The notes under the pieces were generated by a model. It saw only the letters and a program-made list of their open reading frames with translations, was not told where the DNA came from and ran no database searches. Position numbers and translations under genes: made by a program. From assembly GCA_020849295.1 (NCBI GenBank), contig JADLGN010000015.1, positions 1 through 64,000 of the forward strand: a DNA stretch of 64,000 bases, read 5' to 3'. The first letter of the stretch is position 1; each line of letters opens with the position of its first letter. Source of the stretch: Bacteroidia bacterium (GTDB taxonomy: Bacteria > Bacteroidota > Bacteroidia > NS11-12g > UBA9320). Below are positions 1 to 6,220 of this stretch, piece after piece.

Positions 1-1
1 G

Positions 2-1132
2 TTATCGGTCAGCTTAAAAGACGACAGTGCATAAAATAAACAGACGACAAGAAAAGAAAATATGATACCTGACTACCAATCAATAATGCTTCCAATGCTC
101 CGACTTGTTTCGGACAAGAAAGAACATAAGTATCGTGACTTAATTGAAAACTTGGCGACCGAGTTTAAAGTGACAGACGAAGAACGCAAAGAACTTTTGG
201 CAAGCGGACTGCAAGCAATTTTTGACAACAGAGTTGGTTGGGCAAAAACTTATCTCAAAAAAGCGGGACTACTTGACTCTCCCAAACGTGCAACATTTGT
301 AATCACACAACTTGGACTTGACACCTTAAAGAAAAATCCCGACCGAATTGATGCAAAATATTTAAGACAGTTTCCTGCATTTCTTGAGTTTCAAAATGCT
401 AGCCGTAACGACAACAACAATGACGAAGAAGTAACAACTCAAGAACCGAGCGACCAAACACCCGAAGAAAATCTAGACAAAGCATATCAGAGAATACGCA
501 AATCGTTAGCATCTGAACTGCTCAACAAAGTTGTTGACCTATCGCCAACATTTTTTGAGCGACTTGTGGTTGAACTGTTAGTAAAAATGGGTTACGGTGG
601 TTCAATCAAGGACGCAGGTAAAGCAATTGGAAAAAGTGGTGACGAAGGAATTGACGGAACAATAAAGGAAGATAAACTTGGACTTGATATTATTTACGTT
701 CAAGCAAAGCGTTGGAAACCGGGCAATGTTGTCGGACGACCAGAACTTCACAAATTCGTTGGTGCTTTAGCTGGACAAGGTGCAAAAAAGGGAATTTTTA
801 TAACGACATCTAATTTCACTAAGGAAGCGTTGGACTACACACCAAAGAATGAAACTAAAATTGTTCTCATTGACGGTGAACAATTGGCTCAACTAATGAT
901 TGACTACAATCTTGGTTGCACGACACAACAGATTTACGAACTTAAAAAAATTGACAGTGACTATTTTGGCGAAGATTAACGGACACGACCGAAAAGAAAG
1001 CCGAACCGATAACAACGGGTTTAAGAAATTGGCGGTGACGTGCTTAATTGAACATTTTACCTCGCATCAACTTTTGTGGTGTATTGACAGTTTTGTGCTC
1101 CGAAACCCGCCACTGCGCCAAGCACCAAACCG
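2..1132 (+). mobile_element. Putative integron gene cassette 1 (Mrr cargo)
   Basis: The window opens with GTTATCGGT (1-9), and its exact reverse complement ACCGATAAC stands at 1005-1013, after the ORF and at the foot of a hairpin. In integron cassettes the first bases (TTRRRY side) pair with the cassette's own R'' site because both belong to one attC in the circular form. The right boundary is taken as the G/TT step at 1132/1133. The cassette holds one ORF, the Mrr-like gene. The integrase is not in the window, so this rests on structure only. It could instead be another kind of hairpin-bounded mobile unit. Confidence 0.6.
62..979 (+). CDS. mrr: Mrr-type restriction endonuclease
   Basis: 305-aa protein of the Mrr family, a type IV-like DNA endonuclease that cuts modified or foreign DNA. 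The N-terminal ~100 residues form a winged-helix Mrr_N-like region (IMLPMLRLVSDKKEHKYRDL). A linker rich in Asn, Glu and Thr follows. The C-terminal ~145 residues are the PD-(D/E)xK nuclease domain, starting at LSPTFFERLVVELL. It carries the catalytic pattern GDEGIDG, then the YVQAKRW strand (QxK), and ends with FITTSNFTKEAL. Length matches the family. The ATG at 62 is the first start. The gene is alone in its unit, with no methylase partner, as expected for Mrr. Its role as a defence gene is inferred from the family and from the cassette context. Confidence 0.9.
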   Translation: MIPDYQSIMLPMLRLVSDKKEHKYRDLIENLATEFKVTDEERKELLASGLQAIFDNRVGWAKTYLKKAGLLDSPKRATFVITQLGLDTLKKNPDRIDAKYLRQFPAFLEFQNASRNDNNNDEEVTTQEPSDQTPEENLDKAYQRIRKSLASELLNKVVDLSPTFFERLVVELLVKMGYGGSIKDAGKAIGKSGDEGIDGTIKEDKLGLDIIYVQAKRWKPGNVVGRPELHKFVGALAGQGAKKGIFITTSNFTKEALDYTPKNETKIVLIDGEQLAQLMIDYNLGCTTQQIYELKKIDSDYFGED

Positions 1133-1138
1133 TTGGTG
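1005..1138 (+). repeat. attC-like hairpin 1
   Basis: Imperfect inverted repeat between the Mrr gene and the next ORF. Outer arms AACGGGTTT (1014-1022) and AAACCGTT (1127-1134) pair with a single unpaired G on the left arm, like the extrahelical base of attC sites. Inner arms share TTGGCG / CGCCAA. The R''-like end CCGATAAC is followed directly by AACGG, an arrangement similar to the Vibrio attC repeats. The right end GTTGGTGGC (1132-1140) is repeated inverted at 2616-2624, at the end of the next unit. Confidence 0.6.
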
Positions 1139-2735
1139 GCAAGTTTAGACGGATACTCAACCAAACGAATATAGAATGCAACATGGACGCAAAAAAAGTA
1201 TTACTTGATTTTTTAAAAAAGCCACTTGACACAGCTGACAGTGTATTTGAAATCTTTGCAACTATACCAACTGCAAAGATTTATAAAGGCAGCAAAGCAG
1301 GCGAAAGGTTTTTATTCATTAAAGGAAATCGTACTGATGCCGCTACTTTGGTAGCACACGGTGATACCGTTTTTGACGTTAGTGGTGAACACGAAATTAT
1401 TGAAGACGGTGATATTTTTCGTAGTGGTAGTTCAAAATACGGCATTGGTGCAGACGACCGTGCAGGCTGTGCAATGCTTTGGTTATTTAAAGATTTGGGA
1501 CATCACATTCTTGTGTGCGACTATGAAGAATCCACTCACAAAGATGCAATCGGTAATTGTGTAGGTTCTAAGTATTTAATGAGAGAACATCAAGACATTG
1601 CAAAGATAATAAACAACTCGTCTTTTGTTTTTGAATTTGATAGAAGGCTTGCTTATGGTAGCAGAAAAGAACATTACACTTGTTATACCTTGCCCGTTTC
1701 ACAAGAATTCCGTGATTTTATAGAGACAAATACTGGGTTTATTGATGATGATAAAAGTGGCTATACCGACATTATGGAACTCTGCACAGAAGTTTGTGGA
1801 GCAAATATTTGTGTCGGATACTCAAATGCTCATTCCTCAAACGAAAAAATAAGTATTTCAGCTTTTCAAAACACGTATGAAATAATGAGCAAACTATTGA
1901 CAAGAGAGTTAAAAAGATTTCCTTTGAAAGGGAAGGAAGGGACCACACATTTTCCACCAACAAAAACACCCGAATGGCTAAAAATAATTACGTCATTATA
2001 TCACTATGAACCAAATGATGAATTAAAAGAACAAATGAAAATGGGCATAAAAGAAAAAATGAAAATGACAGATATAGTCGATATTTTAAAAGACAGTTTG
2101 TTTTATAGTGGTTGTGGAAATGACATTGAGCCGATTACTTTTTTTGAAAAGCACATTCATTCTTTTGTTTTTTGCTTAGACACTTCATATAATTTGGAAT
2201 ATGATTCTGAATTTCCAAGTGTTAAAACACAACTAAAACAGAATAATTTTAAGAAAAGAGTAAATATTGACTTGGATATTAATTTTTTGATACAGAATGG
2301 TTGGTTTCAAAAAGGTGACGATAGATTTAACAATGAATTAAAAGCTAATTGGAGCATTTGGGAAAGAAACAACGGCTTTTTTAGTTTGGTGTTTATTTAC
2401 TGCGATTCATTTACTCTTTGGAAGAACTTATACAAAAGCAATCAATCTTATCCAATAATATTTTTCTTTCAAGGAATGTTTGACGCTTGGAAAGGTGGAT
2501 TGGGGAAAAATGAAGGCGGTGAATTTGTTGTAAACTCAGAAATATATTGTGACGGATTTTCTGTTTATAGAAACACAAATTTTATAAATCAGGATAGAAA
2601 ATGAATAAAAAACCAGCCACCAACATCGTATTGGCAATAGGCGGGCTGAACGACTTCGTATCAACAGAAGTGCAAAATTCAACTTCTGTTCTTCGATTGA
2701 ACTTCAGTGCTAAAATCCCGCCCATCGCCAATACG
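1133..2735 (+). mobile_element. Putative integron gene cassette 2 (peptidase cargo)
   Basis: The left edge GTTGGTGGC (1132-1140) has a perfect 9-base reverse complement, GCCACCAAC, at 2616-2624 immediately after the ORF. A 19-base near-perfect hairpin follows. This is the same self-complementary logic as cassette 1. The right boundary is uncertain because the expected GTT is replaced by GTGG at 2735-2738. Confidence 0.55.
1183..2604 (+). CDS. M20/M28-like zinc peptidase with unknown C-terminal domain
   Basis: 473-aa protein from the ATG at 1183. An in-frame upstream start at 1048 would lie inside attC-like hairpin 1 and is unlikely. The N-terminal ~270 residues carry the ligand set of co-catalytic zinc aminopeptidases and deacylases: VAHGDTVFD (His and catalytic Asp), GIGADDRAGCA (bridging Asp), CDYEES (Glu-Glu pair), SGYTDIMEL (Asp) and SNAHSSNEK (His). 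The remaining ~200 residues (for example FHAWKGGL-like and WSIWERNNGF-like stretches) match nothing I recognise. A hydrolase of peptide or N-acyl bonds is likely, but the substrate is unknown. As cargo between two attC-like hairpins it may serve defence, but nothing in the sequence shows that. Confidence 0.7.
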   Translation: MDAKKVLLDFLKKPLDTADSVFEIFATIPTAKIYKGSKAGERFLFIKGNRTDAATLVAHGDTVFDVSGEHEIIEDGDIFRSGSSKYGIGADDRAGCAMLWLFKDLGHHILVCDYEESTHKDAIGNCVGSKYLMREHQDIAKIINNSSFVFEFDRRLAYGSRKEHYTCYTLPVSQEFRDFIETNTGFIDDDKSGYTDIMELCTEVCGANICVGYSNAHSSNEKISISAFQNTYEIMSKLLTRELKRFPLKGKEGTTHFPPTKTPEWLKIITSLYHYEPNDELKEQMKMGIKEKMKMTDIVDILKDSLFYSGCGNDIEPITFFEKHIHSFVFCLDTSYNLEYDSEFPSVKTQLKQNNFKKRVNIDLDINFLIQNGWFQKGDDRFNNELKANWSIWERNNGFFSLVFIYCDSFTLWKNLYKSNQSYPIIFFFQGMFDAWKGGLGKNEGGEFVVNSEIYCDGFSVYRNTNFINQDRK

Positions 2736-2740
2736 TGGCC
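2616..2740 (+). repeat. attC-like hairpin 2
   Basis: The left arm at 2627-2645 and the right arm at 2717-2735 are reverse complements over 17 of 19 bases, the two differences being G-T pairs. The R''-like foot is GCCACCAAC (2616-2624). The loop holds a smaller hairpin, AACAGAAGT / ACTTCTGTT. The 3' foot reads ACGTGGCC instead of the expected ACGTTGG, so the recombination point may be mutated. Confidence 0.55.
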
Positions 2741-2872
2741 CGTCAAACTGTCTAAAAACTAAAAAATGAAGCGATTTTTAAATAAAATACTCGGAAACCT
2801 ATCTTTGAAAAAATTATATATTCGATTCTCGAAAGGTTCATTTTGGGTTTTTAGACAGACTGGCGTTAGGGG
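2741..2872 (+). repeat. attC-like hairpin 3, without an ORF
   Basis: Perfect 12-base arms CTGTCTAAAAAC (2748-2759) and GTTTTTAGACAG (2847-2858) enclose about 87 bases of AT-rich DNA with no convincing gene. The right foot is GGCGTTAGGGGC, close to the classical attC core GTTRRRY. It lies directly behind hairpin 2, so it may be the remnant of an empty or deleted cassette. Confidence 0.45.
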
Positions 2873-5628
2873 CAATCAAATGAAGACAACACCTCGACAA
2901 AATAACAATGATTGAAATTCCAAATTGACGACAACAAAATGTCTCTAAAAGAAGAACTGATATACATTGACGGGAGCAACAAAACTGATGATATTGTTTC
3001 TTACCGCTTCATTGGAATGGGTTTCAACAAAGACAAATGTGCTATCAAATTTAAAAACAATAATAAAGAATACATTTATAATGCGGACAAGGTAAAAATA
3101 GTAAAATCTGCCATTAACAGCGAAAAATCAAATAATCTCTTTCAATATCTCAGCGAAATTGCAGAAACTGTCGGTCTTACAACCGAAGAAGGAAAAAATA
3201 TACTTGCTGACAGTTACTCAAAAATCACATTCATACCCGAATACTCCATACTTGCCAATTTTCTAAACGGGGCGCAGCCGAAAGCAAATAATTTTAGAAA
3301 CCCGATTGAAATATTTCCTTTTGGCTTCAATGTAAGTCAAAAAGAGGCAGTAAACAAAGCATTTCATTCGTCTTTAAGTGTAATTGAAGGACCTCCTGGA
3401 ACGGGCAAAACACAAACAATTCTGAACATTATCGCCAACGCCGTAATGAACGGACAAAGTGTTGCGGTTGTGTCGAGCAACAACTCCGCAACAAAAAATG
3501 TCTATGAAAAATTACAAAAAAACGGAATTGAGTTTATTGCCGCTTTACTCGGAAATTCTACCAACAAAAAAGAATTTATTGATTCTCAAACAGACATTCC
3601 CGATTTGTCGCAATTCAATTTGTCGGACAAAGAAAAATCAGGCATAAAACATAGCTGTGAAAACCTTTTCAATCAACTTTCGGATTATCTCCTACAAAAG
3701 AACGAATTGGCATTACTAAAGCAAGAACTCGACTGTCTGACAACGGAATATAAACATTTTCAAGATGAGAATAAAATAGAAAATGATATTGATTTTTTAA
3801 TGAACAGAACAGCCGATAATATACTTGGGCTTTGGGTTGCGATAGAAAATCATGCATTAACGAACAAAAAACTAACTTGGTGGCGCAAATTGCGATATTG
3901 GTTCAGATATGGAAGAAAAGGAAAAACCTTATATGATATTCCTACTGAGAAAGCAATACTTATTTGTCAATCAAATTATTATCCCGTAAAAATCGAAGAA
4001 CTTAAAAACAGGCAAAATGTATTAGATACTTCTCTTAATCGTTTTTCTTTCGATGACAAAATGCAAGAATATAGCCAACTTGCTATGCAGCTTTTCAAGT
4101 CGGAGCTTTACAAAAAATACAATCGAAACCAACGAAAAAGATATGAAATTTGGGAGTTGCGTTCAAGTTCGGAAAAATTCCTAAAAGATTATCCTGTTAT
4201 TATGAGTACAACTTATTCATTACGAAGAAGTTTAGCCGAAGAAATAACTTATGATTTTGTGATTATTGACGAATCTTCTCAAGTTGATTTGGCAACAGGC
4301 GCACTTGCTCTTTCTTGCGCTAAACGAGCTGTGATTGTTGGAGACTTAAAACAACTTCCGAATGTAGTTGACGACAGAATGAAAGAAAAAACTGATGCTG
4401 TTTTTGACATTTTTTCTATTCCTGAATCCTATCGCTATTCCAATCATAGTCTGCTTGCCTCAATTATAGAAACATTCCCAAGTGTTCCCAACACACTTTT
4501 GAGAGAACATTATCGTTGTCACCCTAAAATTATTGAGTTTTGCAATCGAAAATTTTATGATAGTCAACTCATTATACAAACGGAGTCTAAAGGTGAGCGA
4601 GAGCCATTGATAGTTTACAAAACTACGGCAGGTAATCATGCACGCGAAAGAACAAATCAACGCCAAATTGATATGATTATCAACGAGATTATTCCAAACG
4701 AAAAGCTCGAAGGCATTGATTTGGGCATTGTGACTCCTTATCGGAATCAAACAAACGCCTTGCAACAAGCATTTAACAACACACAAATCAAAGCCGACAC
4801 AGTTGATAAATTTCAAGGAAGAGAGAACGATGTCATTGTTCTTTCGACTGTTGATAATGAAATTTCAGAATTTACCGACAACCCTAATCGATTAAATGTG
4901 GCTATTTCGAGAGCAGTCAAACAACTTATTTTGGTTGTGAACGGTAACGACAGCGACAAAGACAGCAACATTACTGACTTAATCCTTTATATTGACTACA
5001 ACAACTTTTCCGTAAAAGAAAGCAAATTGCGTTCTGTTTTCGATTATTTGTACAAAGGTTACGAGCAAAAACGTGCTGAAATAATATCAAAAAGTGGCAA
5101 TAAATCCGACTTTGACAGCGAAAACTTAATGTACGTATTAATTTCAAACACACTCAAACAGGACAAATTTTCAAAATATGATGTTACTTTACACTTTCCT
5201 TTGCGCAATGTTATTAGGGATTTTTCCTTGCTTACAGACGAGGAACAAAAATACGCACGACACTATAACACACATTTGGACTTTTTAATTTACAATAAAC
5301 TTGGTAAAAATCCGATACTTGCAGTTGAAGTTGATGGGTTTGAGTACCACAAAGCAGGAACAGAACAATCCGAGCGAGACAAGAAGAAAGACAGGATTTT
5401 AGCAAAATACGAGTTACCATTACTTCGATTTTCCACAACAAGTAGCGGCGAAAAGCAAAAATTGATAGACAAATTGACAGAAATAACAACATAAAAAATT
5501 GACTGCCCCTAACACGGTGTCATACGCCATAAGGGTTTTATAGCAATTTGCAAGTGCATCACTCGCTGGCAAAGTTTGTAACGATGGATAGGAAAGTGTC
5601 CACGAATTCCCTTACGGCGCATTCACCC
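2866..5628 (+). mobile_element. Putative integron gene cassette 3 (helicase-nuclease cargo)
   Basis: The left edge GTTAGGGGCA (2865-2874) has an exact 10-base reverse complement, TGCCCCTAAC, at 5504-5513, ten bases after the ORF ends. A hairpin follows. The unit thus obeys the same rule as the two preceding ones. Its right end is irregular: the expected GTT foot is replaced by an inverted copy of the hairpin 3 end. Confidence 0.55.
2912..5494 (+). CDS. SF1 (Upf1-like) helicase with C-terminal PD-(D/E)xK nuclease
   Basis: Protein of up to 860 aa, probably a DNA-processing defence enzyme. Helicase motifs in order: Walker A GPPGTGKT (~160), VIIDESSQ (~450), GDLKQLPNVV, HYRCHP (~532), IVTPYRNQ, TVDKFQGRENDVIV and NVAISRAVKQL. 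This is the Upf1/Dna2-like SF1B set. The last ~90 residues form a DUF2726/Vsr-like nuclease fold with LDFLI, AVEVDGFEYH and RDKKKDRIL, followed by PLLRF. A TTG at 2912 gives the longest frame, but the ATG at 2939 (MSLKEEL) is an equally good start. No ribosome binding site decides. Single-protein helicase-nuclease fusions of this kind are often found in defence islands, so a defence role is inferred. Confidence 0.85.
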   Translation: MKFQIDDNKMSLKEELIYIDGSNKTDDIVSYRFIGMGFNKDKCAIKFKNNNKEYIYNADKVKIVKSAINSEKSNNLFQYLSEIAETVGLTTEEGKNILADSYSKITFIPEYSILANFLNGAQPKANNFRNPIEIFPFGFNVSQKEAVNKAFHSSLSVIEGPPGTGKTQTILNIIANAVMNGQSVAVVSSNNSATKNVYEKLQKNGIEFIAALLGNSTNKKEFIDSQTDIPDLSQFNLSDKEKSGIKHSCENLFNQLSDYLLQKNELALLKQELDCLTTEYKHFQDENKIENDIDFLMNRTADNILGLWVAIENHALTNKKLTWWRKLRYWFRYGRKGKTLYDIPTEKAILICQSNYYPVKIEELKNRQNVLDTSLNRFSFDDKMQEYSQLAMQLFKSELYKKYNRNQRKRYEIWELRSSSEKFLKDYPVIMSTTYSLRRSLAEEITYDFVIIDESSQVDLATGALALSCAKRAVIVGDLKQLPNVVDDRMKEKTDAVFDIFSIPESYRYSNHSLLASIIETFPSVPNTLLREHYRCHPKIIEFCNRKFYDSQLIIQTESKGEREPLIVYKTTAGNHARERTNQRQIDMIINEIIPNEKLEGIDLGIVTPYRNQTNALQQAFNNTQIKADTVDKFQGRENDVIVLSTVDNEISEFTDNPNRLNVAISRAVKQLILVVNGNDSDKDSNITDLILYIDYNNFSVKESKLRSVFDYLYKGYEQKRAEIISKSGNKSDFDSENLMYVLISNTLKQDKFSKYDVTLHFPLRNVIRDFSLLTDEEQKYARHYNTHLDFLIYNKLGKNPILAVEVDGFEYHKAGTEQSERDKKKDRILAKYELPLLRFSTTSSGEKQKLIDKLTEITT

Positions 5629-5640
5629 AACGCCAGTCTG
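5504..5640 (+). repeat. attC-like hairpin 4 with inverted right end
   Basis: The left arm at 5516-5535 (GGTGTCATACGCCATAAGGG) pairs with the right arm at 5609-5627 (CCCTTACGGCGCATTCACC) with a few mismatches. Right of the stem the sequence AACGCCAGTCTGTCT (5629-5643) is the exact reverse complement of 2853-2867, the right foot of hairpin 3. The helicase cassette is therefore framed by a 15-base inverted repeat. This looks like a recombination or inversion scar at the array end. Confidence 0.5.
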
Positions 5641-5781
5641 TCTCCCGCCAAGTCGGGACAAGTCAAAAACCTCTTTTATTTTCATAATTCTATTCAAAAA
5701 TATCAGAATAAATCAATTATAAGAGAGTTTTATTTAAAATAAATTTTAGTTTGTAAGTATAAAAGTTGAAAAAGATAATAG

Positions 5782-6212
5782 TGTCTTGTCCTAAAATAGG
5801 TTTACACAAAAAAGTGTAAAACATGGACAAAAAAATCATTCAAAAAGCGGGTAAATATTTTACCGAAACAGAAAAACATTCAATCATTCAGGAATTAATT
5901 TCAAGTGGCTGTACCAAAGCAGAAATTTGAGAGAATTATACTTGACAAGACGAAGAACATGGTCAATTACTAAGGTGGATGCGGCAATTAGGCTACAACA
6001 CCGGAATTTAAACCAGATGACCTCACATGAGCATAGGTAACTTTACTTCAAACTGTATTCATCATTCAAAAACTAAAATCAAAACAGAAAGATTTTGGAA
6101 GAATTATTATCGAAAATAAACTACTATTGTAAACCCAATTCAGGACTAACAATGAATTGTAAACTTATTACAGGATTAATAAATAAAAACTGTAAACTTT
6201 TTTAGGACGAGT
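5782..6212 (+). mobile_element. Decayed insertion sequence
   Basis: The left end, TGTCTTGTCCTAAAAT (from 5782) running on to GGTTTAC, matches the reverse complement of the right end (6191-6212, GTAAACTTTTTTAGGACGAG) with few mismatches, giving ~23-base terminal inverted repeats. Inside are the broken start of a transposase gene and, near the right end, three spaced TGTAAAC motifs, each followed by an AGGA. The element is far too short to be complete. No target duplication is clear. It marks the edge between the cassette region and the core genes. Confidence 0.65.
5823..6012 (+). pseudogene. Transposase OrfA remnant
   Basis: The ATG at 5823 opens 35 codons (MDKKIIQKAGKYFTETEKHS) and stops at TGA 5928-5930. 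The same frame continues with ENYT, another TGA, then QDEEHGQLLRWMRQLGYNTG, which is the helix-turn-helix region of IS3-type OrfA proteins as I know them. At least two nonsense codons and the loss of everything downstream make this a dead gene. Confidence 0.65.
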
Positions 6213-6220
6213 CAGAAAAA

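Noticed and set aside
1048-1182. N-terminal extension of the peptidase from the ATG at 1048
   Set aside because: This stretch is the attC-like hairpin and the cassette edge; the encoded residues look random and the ATG at 1183 gives a natural start.
4460-4816. Minus-strand open frame of 118 codons inside the helicase gene
   Set aside because: It is fully antisense to conserved helicase motifs, has no start signal and resembles no protein; other long frames opposite real genes were dropped for the same reason.
5928-5945. TGA codons at expected Trp positions in broken frames (also at 25.2 kb), hinting at UGA recoding
   Set aside because: Intact genes in the window use TGG for Trp and end with TGA (for example lpxH, feoA), so these are ordinary nonsense mutations in dead genes.
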